Source: Castanea sativa (Eukaryota; Streptophyta; Magnoliopsida; Fagales; Fagaceae). Taken from it: a stretch of DNA of 64,000 nt. Positions 25,567-36,276 of the stretch are shown in pieces (within the stretch, counting starts at the first letter, position 1; each line of letters begins with the position of its first letter). A program made the position numbers and the translations under genes. The DNA lies in assembly GCF_040712315.1 (NCBI RefSeq), contig NC_134015.1, forward strand, positions 18,539,614 to 18,603,613. Direction: 5' to 3'. A model generated the notes under the pieces. The model had not been told where the DNA came from, searched no databases, and was given only the letters and a program-made list of their open reading frames with translations.

Positions 25567-27829
25567 TTTAATAAAATATTTAATACACTTTAACTTGTAT
25601 ATTTGGGATACTTGTTAACAAAAGCTTTCAAGTGATACTATTGGCCTAAAAATTAAAGGATTGCTCGCAGTCCCTCGTCATATACCACTAGAAATGCACC
25701 GCAATAAAAATACTGAACGTTTCAAATTTTAAGATTTGTTCATATATGCACAAGATTTATTTATTTTAAATACCGTAAGATTTGAGGCTCTAGTGTTTAT
25801 ATTTTATAATAATTGTTTTGTATCATCATGTTATGATATCAGTAAATTTAATTTTGGTGTAGACAATGGTCAATCTCAATCTTTAGCAGACAACAAAAAA
25901 CTTTACTAATTAATTTAATAAACTCCTAATCCGTTGCACAAGATTAAGATGGGTTCTACTCAATTTGATTTCATTAAAAACAGCAATGAATCAATGAGCT
26001 TGTCTCTATCATTCTCAAAATAATATTACAATAGACATTTTAATTTTTTAACTTAGTTTATACTAAGTTATAGATATGGTGAATTGATATCTCAAGTAAT
26101 GTAAAAAATTTTCTCCAAAAAAAAAAAAGTACTGTAAAAATTAGCGATCCTTATTTTTTAAGGCGAAATAACAGAGAATTTAATTGAGACAATGAAACCA
26201 CATCCAAAGGACCCAAGAACACTCTTGCCATTTTCTTTATGCATCTCATCATTAAATATAAGTTATTTAAAGTTAAAAATTAAGCATTCATATTTAAATT
26301 CAAAAAGTACAAATTTTTACTCGATTAGGTAGATCACTACAATTAGACTAGTGGCTCCCTATCCCTTTCTTTCTTTAAAAAATACAATTTTTTACGTGAA
26401 TCAATCAATGAATCAATATTGTTCCGCCGATACTTTCTCAAAAAAAAAAAAAATTAGTGTTCCGATAAGTCTCACATTTAATTATGCTAAATGAAAATGA
26501 TTGAGTTTCATTTGACTTCTTCCGAACACATCTCAAAAAAATGCTTTCTTGAAAATGATTGGTGGCTTGTACTAATTATTGCACTAATACTTTTCCTTGT
26601 CATGTTCCGATCCATTTGGATCCACGACTTCACCTTCATCTCCAACCATAGGGCATCCACCAAAGTGTCCTTGTCAAATGAATGTCTTTTAGGACGAGAG
26701 TTAAGACTCGAAAGGACTAGGTTCAAAGCTTCAAATACAAATATCAGAGCTGCCCCATTTGGACTTCAAACTTCAAACTTTTAACCATTCCGTATAACAC
26801 GAATGCCCAAAGACTTTGTTCCACGTCTAAAACATGTTACAAATCAGAAATAGAATACTCTGAAAAATATAGATGCAACTATCAGTAGATTCAATGCCAT
26901 CAAAATGTCTATTATTTAAAAAAGAAACAAAAGGTTAATGTGTTTATTGCTCTGACTCACTTAAACTTTGTTACACATGACATGGGACTACTCGAAAAAT
27001 AGATAGTATAACGTTATTTGAATCCATAACCTCAAACTCGCAAAGTGATAGATGGTGTAGATTTCCAACTAACAAAATGCTTAATATGTTTTAAGAGGTA
27101 TCCATTTATTCTTGTGATGGCTTTTGAATTGAACATAATATTAGCCATCGACACAAACTTCTCTCCCTAAGTTTTACAACGATCTAGCTATCCTTTCTTA
27201 GTAGTATTTTATTGCTTAGGATCAATCAAACATTTATATGTGGGCAAATCCTATAAAAAAGAACCAGCAATGACAATTAACGCTGATTCCAATTGAGCGA
27301 TACAACCTTGATACAAGGCTTATGTACACCTCAGCCTGGATTGACAATTGGGCTCTATTCTGTATGTCTAGTTTAGGCCCAGTCTTCGTTTAGCTTCAAG
27401 CCAGAGCCACGACAAATTTGGCCCATCAGCCCCATCCAGTTGCCCAGAAAGGTAGTGTTAGGAACTTAGGAGTAAGGTTCTCCGTTTAGTTTTAGGCATG
27501 TAAAATTTTATCACACAAAATTTAAAGGAATCTTTTCTAACTCATTAAGTGACAATTGATAAAACTATCCATTTATATTATTTTGGTCCATAATGTTTTG
27601 ATTTTATAAATTTAGCCCTCTAAATTGCAAATTTACTTAAAAATCTAGTACTCCTACACAAAGCAAGTACCCAATGAGATCAAGGCTACAACACATTGAT
27701 GATTCGGGATTTTTAAGGAACAGTTACAACCAAGGGATGGGGATGGGGAGGTGGGTCCTCTTATTTACTAGATGTTCAAGGATCAAAGGCTTAGAGACAG
27801 TTGGGCCTTGATCAACATAGTTGATTAAG
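25567..27829. other. A/T-rich intergenic DNA
   Basis: A 97-codon frame at 26491-26784 (+) with one hydrophobic stretch has no recognisable family, and its start follows no evident promoter. 27240-27470 is less A/T-rich but unassigned. Nothing else was supported. Confidence 0.45.
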
Positions 27830-27963
27830 CTCTTCTCTCCAAAAACAAATAATAACAATAATAATAATAATAATAATCAACTCTTCTCTCCAAAAACAAA
27901 TAATAATAATAATAATCAACTCTTCTCTCCAAAAACAAATAATAATAATAATAATAATAATAA
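27830..27963 (+). repeat. Three-copy tandem repeat ending in (AAT)n
   Basis: The unit ctcttctctccaaaaacaaa plus a variable (taa)n tail is repeated three times. The copies differ mainly in the number of taa units, as expected from slippage or unequal exchange. Confidence 0.85.
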
Positions 27964-29654
27964 AATCAAAGGTTGATGCACTCGTCACCATGGTGTTTGA
28001 GACTTTAAGCTATTCTATTTCTAGTTTTGGTTGCGAGAGCTTGGCAACTAGGGTTTTTGTTAAGAGGTTTGAAACAATTTAATCCCAATCTTGAAGAGAA
28101 ATTTTGAATTAATCTTGTTCTTCTTGTTTCACATGAACTGAATTGTATTTTAAAATTTAATGTTTGCATTAAGTTGACAGGGATAATATTTAATTCAACT
28201 TAATATAATTTTAGTGTGTTTTTGATATATTTTAAGTTATAGAGGAAGATTTGAACCTTCATATTTGTTGAAAATACTAGAAAATGTCATTTGACCTAAA
28301 CATCATTAGCTAATTTTTTGTTTTGGTGGGGGGGGGGGGGGGGGGGGTTATGGGTATTGGGGGTTTGTTGTACTACTATAGTGCAACTCTACGACTTGTG
28401 TGGATCACACAGGTATTTGGGATTGGGACATGGTGTTGGAACAACAAATTTTCAAGGGGCACTATAGGTGGGAGGATTAAATTGACAATAATTGTAAAAA
28501 GATAAAATTAACAAATCTGAATCTTTGGAATTCAAAATGGCAAATAAAAATACCCCAAGTTTAACTTTAGAGGGTATAAAATAAATTTTATTTTAAAAAT
28601 AATCCGGCAACATTTTATTATATGTTTCATTGATCGCGATTTCTTGACATGATTCCCCCCCCCCCCCCCCCCCAACTCACACACATTCACATATATTTTC
28701 CCTATTAAAAACATGGCACTACTTATTAACATTATGAGAGTTCCAGTCAAACAATACTATTAATAGTTATTAAATTTGGACCATATATTAACATGTTCTA
28801 AGAGTTGGATTATTGGATCACTGATTCAACTGGTGAGTCACTAGCAAAATCGTAGGGTTAAATAAAAATAAAAATAAAAATAAAATTAAGTTTGAGAATT
28901 TCTTAATATAAATATGTAAATTGGAAAAAAATATATGTATAGGCATGCCTAAATTACTAATTAAAATTATGTCTAAAAAAAGCCACCTAATATAATTCAA
29001 ATTCAAGATTTCACAAGTAACAACACTTGAAAACATAAAATTAAATTTCATGAAATTGTATATAAGTCTTTTCTAAATAAAATTCAATTATATTACATTT
29101 CTTAAAATTCTAGGAATAAAGGCATATCTCAAACTCTAAATTAAGTTATATTTTTTGTGTATTGCAATTTTCACTAGCTACTCTAATCCCATGGATTATG
29201 CTTTGAGCTGAAACTTGACACTCTATCTTTATTGAAAAGTTCAACATCAACCTCATTATAAAATTTCTTATTTTCATTATACTTCAAATTCAAAAACGAT
29301 AATGCAATGAACCTATAAATGTAAAGTTTTCAAAATCACAAAACTAGCTAAATCAAAAAAACTCGTTAGGGTTGCAAAAACACCATTTTGAGAGTACATT
29401 GACATGATATTCCTTATTCTTACATGACATAACAATGAGACATAACAATAAGCCTCAGTAGTTAAATTTATGATAATATCTATCATTAATATTCAAAGAA
29501 GAAGGAACACATGTCATTGTACTAATTTCATTCAAACATGATCCAAATAAAGGCAAGTAGAAACACCTTATTCAACACATCTACGAGAGAAACCACAAGG
29601 AAGTGTTATCAATAAAAAAGGACCTCTCATTTTTTGTTGCATTTCAGGTTTATA
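27964..29654. other. Intergenic DNA with G20 and C19 runs
   Basis: A G-run of 20 covers 28328-28347 and a C-run of 19 covers 28655-28673, 307 bases apart and complementary. Open frames over them are low complexity. No gene was found; (AAAAT)-like units occur at about 28860-28883. Confidence 0.6.
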
Positions 29655-29805
29655 GGGCTTATTTGGATTGAGGGGGGGGGGGGGGGGGGGAGGGAGGAGG
29701 AGTGGAGGGAAGTAGAGAAGAGTTGGCTGAAAATAGGCTAATTTTGAGCCAGTTCTACTGTACTCTACTCTACTCCTCTTATCTCCTCCTCAATCCAAAC
29801 AAACC
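29655..29805. mobile_element. MITE with a G19 tract
   Basis: The ends GGGCTTATTTGGATTGAGG and (reverse complement) GGTTTGTTTGGATTGAGG are inverted repeats. A G-run lies at 29672-29690, next to a purine-rich stretch. Its right side has matching pyrimidine-rich ctctactctactcctctt, so the whole unit can fold. It sits just outside the 3-kb duplication. Confidence 0.6.
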
Positions 29806-29856
29806 AACATTATAAAGAAAAATAGTCATATGCTTATCTAACTATAACTGCAAAAT

Positions 29857-29893
<37 letters not shown>

Positions 29894-29895
<2 letters not shown>

Positions 29896-30077
29896 GAAAT
29901 GCTAACGGATGCCTTTAGGGTAATAGTTAATAATCCATTTAAAGAAAGCTTTTATGGGAAAAGAAAAAAAAAGTAATTAATATTTTGACAGTTTTTTCCA
30001 TTTCTCATAAAAGTGGTATTAAAACTTTCCTAAAATAGATTGTTAACTATTGCTCTAAGAGCACTCGTTAGCATGAT

Positions 30078-30079
<2 letters not shown>
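29894..30079 (+). mobile_element. GGGAAATGCTAACG MITE (unit 1, left)
   Basis: Long inverted termini: the left GGGAAATGCTAACGGATGCC pairs with the right end, whose reverse complement is GGATCATGCTAACGAGTGC. The similarity goes on inward through (a)tagttaataatcc, so almost the whole 186 bp folds on itself. It lies within (TA)n, which hides the target duplication. Confidence 0.8.
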
Positions 30080-30139
<60 letters not shown>

Positions 30140-30750
30140 GATAGATGGAAAATTATTAGGTAGTTTGGAATTATACCCCATCTCTCTCGCATAGAATTGA
30201 TTCCTAAGATGGTGAGACTCATCCCTAAATAAAAGGGAGGGAGTATACTCCTGGACTACTCAATAACATCCCTCAACAAATAAATATGCAAAGTGATTCT
30301 AATTGCATTGGAAGCAAGTGACATTGAATTACCTAGGCAAATTTCAACATGGAAGTGGGAAATTAAGGCCTACAATTATATTGGAAGATATTGCATTCAT
30401 GGAAGCTTTAAGATCAAAAACTCAAAGTAACAAACATGATTTTGGAAGATCAAAATTATAAATTAGAATATCTTTTTCTTCATAACAAATAGCAGGTTAT
30501 TAAGAAAGGATCATACAAAACCTAGCTAGCTAGGTACTAGGTTATTGTCATTAAACTAAAAAAAATAGGTTTATTTACATTTGCTTAATAACATTAATGC
30601 CTATCTCATATTCATAAACCTCCTCATACAAAAATAGATATATGAAAAAGAGGAGTACTAACAGTATAAAGGTCTGGTTTTAAAACAAGAAAAAAAATGG
30701 CACATGCTCAAAATTTTATGTGGCCTTAATTGAATCAAGGTTACATACCC

Positions 30751-31878
30751 TTAAAGATATGAATCATCATAGTCTGTATCAGTAAGGAGATTAACGCGAG
30801 TTTCCTAACTACTCCTTTTTTTTCTCGAACCACCACCACAGATAATCGAAAACCGGAGTCCATAAGCTTTTTCGAAGCATGAAAACAACCCACGGCCACC
30901 ACCACCGCCACCGGTGGAGTGTCTACGCCTGTGCTTGCTGCTTCGCCTTATTGTCTGCATCGCCGAAGTCTCATATTTTTGGTACATACTATCCTGTATC
31001 GAGGGAAGCGTATACTACCACCTTGCTATCTTTGACTTCAACCCTTCGGCACTAGTAGTGATCTCGGTCGCCCAATCATCCAATATAGAGCTCTCCACGG
31101 ACGAAAGCGGCTTCCTAGGAATATTAAACTTGCCTCTCATAAATGCATCAAATTCTAATTCATCAACGGAGGTCATTTCCACAACGAATTTATCACCCAT
31201 AAATTCTGACCTTTCACTTTGTGAACGTTGGAGATAGCTCATGGCATTGCTTTGTTGTTCGCTTCTATTATCAGTGTAGTTTGTGCTTGAAGACACCTAG
31301 CTTTTGATATTTGTAGCTTTTTTATTAGTATTCATATCCACATCGTTTACGCTTGGGGCCTCTTCCTCACTTTTCTTTGGCCCTGCTTTATTCATAGCCA
31401 TTATATCCCAATACCCTATTGCCGATGCGCTGAACTGCCTATATATTGGCAAGCTACTTATGTTGCGGTTGAGAAGTGTGACACCAACGTTGAGAATCCC
31501 TTGTGGGCGGCCCGAAGGGCGTCGAACTTGTAAAGGTTCGATTCGCATTCGTGATTTGCCTTTTCTCGAGGTTGCTTGAGGGAGGAGGAGATTGTTAACG
31601 AGGACACGAAAGGTGCCTATTAGAATGTCGCGCAGCCACGAGGACGCATGTATCTCGACCATGATGGTGGAGGTGTCAGAGTTGAGGAACTCGTTGTCGA
31701 CCCTGAACAAGAATTTCTCGTTCCACGTCGGGTTTGTATAGTCGTCTTGATCGACCCTTGTCAGCAATTTACGTTCTGGGTTAAGCCATGTGACTGCGTA
31801 GGTGTTCATGACCTTGGATACTGGCTCGAGGTCTTGTGCTGAGACCAAATTGATTTCCAAAAGATGGGATTGCGACAT
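30751..31878 (-). pseudogene. SRC2-like C2-domain gene, copy 1, with three in-frame stops
   Basis: The same single-exon gene as the intact copy at 33822-34955, in the same frame throughout but with three premature TAG codons at 31299-31297, 31017-31015 and 30807-30805. Copy 2 has GAG, CAG and CAA at these sites. There is no frameshift; an in-frame 6-bp difference removes two residues in the NTNTNK stretch. The start is taken at MSQSHLLEIN (31878), as in the family. The first stop leaves 193 residues, which include the whole C2 domain but not the basic, Gly-rich C-terminal part. The counterpart of the normal stop is at 30753-30751. A truncated C2-only product is possible, but decay is the simpler reading. 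Confidence 0.88.
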
Positions 31879-32311
31879 AATAATAGTGCTGTCAGTGGTG
31901 ACGGTAGTGATGAAGATAACATTAGAAATATGTTTATACAATGGCGGTGGCTATGGTGATTTGTTGGTGATGGTGATGGATTTAGTGACAAATATATGGG
32001 AGAAGGGAATAAAGCTAGTGGGATCTGAGGGAGCTAAGGTTTTGTGTTTTTTCATGGTTTATTTATTTATTTTTTTGTGGAGGAGTAAAAAAAATGTTGG
32101 ATGGAATGTTTGATTGTGCGTCTTTTTCTGAAATTCAAAAGTTTAGAATACATGAACTAAGTAAGGGATGGTTTGGGCATTAGGCTTTTATTAGAGGGCA
32201 GAGGAATGGGGCTATGCGATAAAGGAGGTGTGTATGACATATTGACGTTTCATGCATGTTTGTGGGATCTCAATTTGAAGGGTTTATGGTTGGTAACTTG
32301 AGAGAGTACAG

Positions 32312-32446
32312 CGCCGTTTGGTAATTTTATTCTAGTAACATTGTTTATATTTTTTAGAAATACGTGTGTGTGAAAAAGTGTGTGAAAATACGTGTAATGT
32401 TATTTAAATACTGAAATATATTGTTTAAAATGCAGTGCCAAACACC
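32312..32446. mobile_element. Short TIR element downstream of the MITE pair (unit 1)
   Basis: The ends GCCGTTTGGTAATTTT and (reverse complement) GGTGTTTGGCACTGCATTTT are inverted. The counterpart in unit 2 is at about 35391-35520 and lacks about 10 bp of the right end. The family is not assigned. Confidence 0.45.
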
Positions 32447-32484
32447 TCTAAACTACAAAAACCAAATAATTAGCTAATATACAT

Positions 32485-32692
32485 GGGTCATGCTAACGAG
32501 TGCTTTTAGAGAAACGATTAATAATCCATTTTAGGAAAGTTTTGACACCACTTTTATAGGAAAGTTTTGACACCATTTTTATAGGAAATAAAAAAAACTA
32601 TCAAAATATTAATTTTTTTTATCTTTTCCCATAAAAACTTTCTTTAAATAGATTGTTAACCATTATCCTAAGGACATTCGTTAGCATTTCCC
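32485..32692 (-). mobile_element. GGGAAATGCTAACG MITE (unit 1, right, inverted)
   Basis: Same family as 29894-30079 but in opposite orientation (right end reverse complement GGGAAATGCTAACGAATG). It carries an internal duplication of gttttgacaccacttttatagg. The flanks aatatacat and aatatatat are a candidate 9-bp target duplication with one mismatch, which would suggest a Mutator-type origin. Confidence 0.75.
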
Positions 32693-32897
32693 AATATATA
32701 TATGGAAAATACTCCAAATTGAACTGATTACGTGTCTTAATTGTAGTAAAAAAAAAAGAATATGAGAAATGATATGTCTACAATATTTTCACAATAAATT
32801 CTAAATAGTTGATTGTTATTAGGGGCCAAAAAAGAAAAAAAGAAAAGAAAAGAAAAATAGTCATATGCTTATCTAACTATAACTGCAAAATCCTATT

Positions 32898-32961
<64 letters not shown>

Positions 32962-33006
32962 CACTACAAAGTACACAATGAATAGTGTGTGTGTGTATAT
33001 ATATAT

Positions 33007-33192
33007 GGGAAATGCTAACGGATGCCTTTAGGATAATAGTTAATAATCCATTTAAAGAAAGCTTTTATGGGAAAAGAAAAAAAAAAGTAATTAATATTTT
33101 GACAGTTTTTTCCATTTCTCATAAAAGTGGTATTAAAACTTTCCTAAAATAGATTGTTAACTATTGCTCTAAGAGCACTCGTTAGCATGACC
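33007..33192 (+). mobile_element. GGGAAATGCTAACG MITE (unit 2, left)
   Basis: The counterpart of 29894-30079, almost identical, again flanked by (TA)n. Confidence 0.8.
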
Positions 33193-33821
33193 ATATATAT
33201 ATATATTCAATGATGATGGAAAATTATTAGGTAGTTTGGAATTATACCCCATCTCTCTCGCATAGAATTGATTCCTAAGATGGTGAGACTCATCCCTAAA
33301 TAAAAGGGAGGGAGTATACTCCTGGACTACTCAATAACATCCCTCAACAAATAAATATGCAAAGTGATTCTAATTGCATTGGAAGCAAGTGACATTGAAT
33401 TACCTAGGCAAATTTCAACATGGAAGTGGGAAATTAAGGCCTACAATTATATTGAAAGATATTGCATTCATGGAAGCTTTAAGATCAAAAACTCAAAGTA
33501 ACACACATGATTTTGGAAGATCAAAATTATAAATTAGAATATCTTTTCTTCATAACAAAAAGCAGGTTATTTAGAAAGGATCATACAAAACCTAGCTAGC
33601 TAGGTACTAGGTTATTGTCATAAAACTAAAAAAAATAGGTTTATTTACATTTGCTTAACAACGTTAATGCCTATCTCATATTTCATAAACCTCCTTATAC
33701 AAAAATAGATATATGAAAAAGAGGAGTACTAACAGTATAAAGGTCTGGTTTTAAAACAAGAAAAAAAATGGCACATGCTCAAAATTTTATGTGGCCTTAA
33801 TTGAATCAAGGTTACATACCC

Positions 33822-34955
33822 TTAAAGATATGAATCATCATGGTCTGTATCAGTAAGGAGATTAACGCGAGTTTCTTGATCACTCCTTTTCTTTCTCGAA
33901 CCACCACCACAGATAATCGAAAATCGGAGTCCACAAGCTTTTCCGAAGCATGAAAACAACCCACGGCCACCGCCACCGCCACCGGTGGAGTGTCTACGCC
34001 TGTGCCTGCTACTTCGCCTTATTGTTTGCACCGCTGGAGTCTCATACTTCTGGTACGTACTATCTTGTATCGGGGGAAGCGTATACTGCCACCTTGCTAT
34101 CTTCGACTTCAACCCTTCGGCACTGGTAGTGATCTCGGTCGCCCAATCATCCAATATAGAGCTCTCCACGGATGAAAGCGGCTTCTTAGGAATATTAAAC
34201 TTGCCTCTCATAAATGCATCAAAGTCTAATTCATCAACAGAGGTCATTTCCACAACGAATTTATTGCCCATAAATTCTGATCTTTCGCTTTGTGAACGTT
34301 GGAGATAGCTCATGGAAATACTTTGTTGTTCGCTTCTATTATCAGTGTAGTTTGTGCTTGAAGACACCTCGCTTTTGATATTTGTAGCTTTTTTATTAGT
34401 ATTCGTATTCATATCCACATTGTTTGCGCTTGGGGCCTCTTCCTCGCTTTTCTTTGGCCCTGCTTTATTCACAGCCATTATATCCCAATACCCTATTGCT
34501 GATGCGCTGAACTGCCTATATATTGGCAAGCTACTTATGTTGCTGTCAAGAAGTGTGACACCAACGTTGAGAATCCCTTGTGGGCGGCCTGAGGGCCGTC
34601 GAACTTGTAAAGGTACAATTCGCATTCGCGATTTGCCTTTTCTTGATGTTACTTGAGGGAGGAGGAGATTGTTAACGAGGACACGAACGGTGCCTATTAG
34701 AATGTCGCGCAGCCACGAGGACGCATGTATCTCGACCATGATGGCGGAGGTGTCGGAGTTGAGGAACTCATTGTCGACCTTGAACAAGAATTTCTCGTTC
34801 CACGTTGGGTTTGTATAGCCGTCTTGATCGACCTTTGTCAGCAATTTGCGTTCTGGGTTAAGCCATGTGACCGCATAGGTGTTCATGACCTTGGATACTG
34901 GCTCGAGGTCTTGTGCTGAGACCAAATTGATTTCCAAAAGATGGGATTGCGACAT
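33822..34955 (-). CDS. SRC2-like C2-domain protein, intact copy 2
   Basis: A single-exon gene of 377 residues starting at MSQSHLLEIN. The ORF opens 21 codons earlier (35018), but the family starts at MSQSHLL. Residues about 5-125 form a C2 domain: LLEINLVSAQDL, TYAVTWLNPERKL, the loop DQDGYTNPTWNEKF, and SAIMVEIHASSWLRDILIGT. Then come RPSGRPQGILNVGVTLL, a Ser/Asn-rich linker, the WATEITTSAEGLKSKIARW segment, and a basic Gly-rich C-terminus with RRSSRHRRRHS and FSCFGKACG. C2 domains bind membranes, often with Ca2+; SRC2-like plant proteins are linked to cold and defence responses. Promoter elements are not clear. It is the intact member of the tandem pair. Confidence 0.9.
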   Translation of the reverse strand: MSQSHLLEINLVSAQDLEPVSKVMNTYAVTWLNPERKLLTKVDQDGYTNPTWNEKFLFKVDNEFLNSDTSAIMVEIHASSWLRDILIGTVRVLVNNLLLPQVTSRKGKSRMRIVPLQVRRPSGRPQGILNVGVTLLDSNISSLPIYRQFSASAIGYWDIMAVNKAGPKKSEEEAPSANNVDMNTNTNKKATNIKSEVSSSTNYTDNRSEQQSISMSYLQRSQSERSEFMGNKFVVEMTSVDELDFDAFMRGKFNIPKKPLSSVESSILDDWATEITTSAEGLKSKIARWQYTLPPIQDSTYQKYETPAVQTIRRSSRHRRRHSTGGGGGGRGLFSCFGKACGLRFSIICGGGSRKKRSDQETRVNLLTDTDHDDSYL

Positions 34956-35552
34956 AATAATAGTGGTGTCAGTGGTGACGATAGTGATGAAGATAACATT
35001 AGAAATGTGTTTATACAATGGCGGTGGCTATGGGGATTTGTTGGTGATGGTGATGGATTTAGTGACAATTATATGGGAGAAGGGAATAAAGCTAGTGGGA
35101 TCTGAGGGAGCTAAGGTTTTGTGTTTTTTCATGGTTTATATATTTATTTTTTTGTGGAGGAATAAAAAAAAATGTTGGATGGAATGTTTGAGTGTGCGTC
35201 TTTTTCTGAAGTTCAGAAGTTTAGAATACATGAACTAAGTAAGGGATGGTTTGGGCATTAGGCTTTTATTAGAGGGCAGAGGAATGGGGCTATGCGATAA
35301 AGGAGGTGTGTTTGACATATCGATGTTTCATGCATGTTTGTGGGATCTCAATTTGAAGGGTTTGTGGTTGGTAACTTGAGAGAGTACAGGGCCGTTTGGT
35401 AATTTTATTCTAGTAACATTGTTTGTATTTTTTAGAAATATGTGTGGGTGAAAAAGTGTGTGAAAATACGTGTAATATTATTTAAATACTGAAATATATT
35501 GTTTAAAATGCAGTACCAAACTACAAAAACCAAATGATTAGCTAATATACAT

Positions 35553-35735
35553 GGGTCATGCTAACGAGTGCTTTAGGGCAATGATTAATAATCCATTTTA
35601 GGAAAGTTTTGACACCACTTTTATAGGAAATGAAAAAAACTATCAAAATATTAATTTTTTTTAATCTTTTCCCATAAAAACTTTCTTTAAATAGATTGTT
35701 AACCCTTATTCTAAGGACATTCGTTAGCATTTCCC
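35553..35735 (-). mobile_element. GGGAAATGCTAACG MITE (unit 2, right, inverted)
   Basis: The counterpart of 32485-32692 without the internal duplication. The flanks are aatatacat and aatatatat, as in unit 1. The minus-strand open frame 35542-35877 crosses it and is not a gene. Confidence 0.78.
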
Positions 35736-35882
35736 AATATATATATATATGGAAAATACTCCAAATTAAACTGATCATGTGTCTTAATTGTAGTAATAAA
35801 AAAGAGAATATGAGAAATGATATGTCTACAATATTTTCACAATAAATTTTAAATAGTTGATTGTTATTAGTGGCCAAAAAAT

Positions 35883-36276
35883 AATTTTAGTGGTGGGTTA
35901 AATTAGAACTAATAATAACTTATCATCTATGATTTTTTTTTTGTGAAAATATTGTGGACTTAGTACTTCTTATAACCATGTAACACATAATCCTCTATTA
36001 TTTATTTATTTTTTTGGGTTTAAATCTAATGGAATTTTGTATGAAAAGACAAATTTACCTCTCTCTAAAACAAATAGTAGAGGGTATATTGGTCTTTAAA
36101 TACTATATTTCATTAGACTTAACACCAAAACAAAGAAGATGGAGTTAAGTGTTATAGAATTATAACTTTGGGGGGGTCAATCATGCATTTTGATAGTTTA
36201 TGAGAAAAAGTGTGAAATGAAGTGTAACTTAGAATGGAATTGTGTAATTACCCCCAAATTAAAATGCCACATTTCC
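35883..36276. other. Intergenic DNA after the duplication
   Basis: A/T-rich with T-runs; no gene found. It ends in ttaaaatgccacatttcc, the proposed insertion site of the LINE. Confidence 0.5.

Larger units (their letters stand above)
29816..32835 (+). repeat. Segmental tandem duplication, unit 1
   Basis: About 3.0 kb beginning aatagtcatatgcttatcta and ending ttgattgttattaggggcc is repeated directly as unit 2 (32850-35880). Differences are scattered substitutions, a few small indels and variable (TA)n tracts (here about 30080-30133). The unit holds the C2 pseudogene and two MITEs. The 15-bp junction between units is an A/G-rich stretch. Confidence 0.9.
32850..35880 (+). repeat. Segmental tandem duplication, unit 2
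   Basis: Direct repeat of unit 1 with the same gene and MITE order. A longer (TA)n tract with an extra cactacaaagtacacaatga segment lies at about 32905-33006. It ends where the sequence turns to taattttagtggtgggtt at about 35883. Confidence 0.9.

Noticed and set aside
26491..26784. 97-codon ORF with a hydrophobic segment
   Set aside because: No family, start or promoter evidence; such lengths occur by chance.
28230..28320. Further SINE with B box ggttcaaatctt (minus)
   Set aside because: No clear A box, tail or target duplication was found.
30805..31299. Stop-codon recoding (read-through of three TAG) in C2 copy 1
   Set aside because: No read-through context is evident and the sister copy has sense codons; loss of function is simpler.
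33985..34308. 107-codon plus-strand ORF, also present in unit 1
   Set aside because: It is antisense to the C2 gene; its presence in both copies only reflects the duplication.
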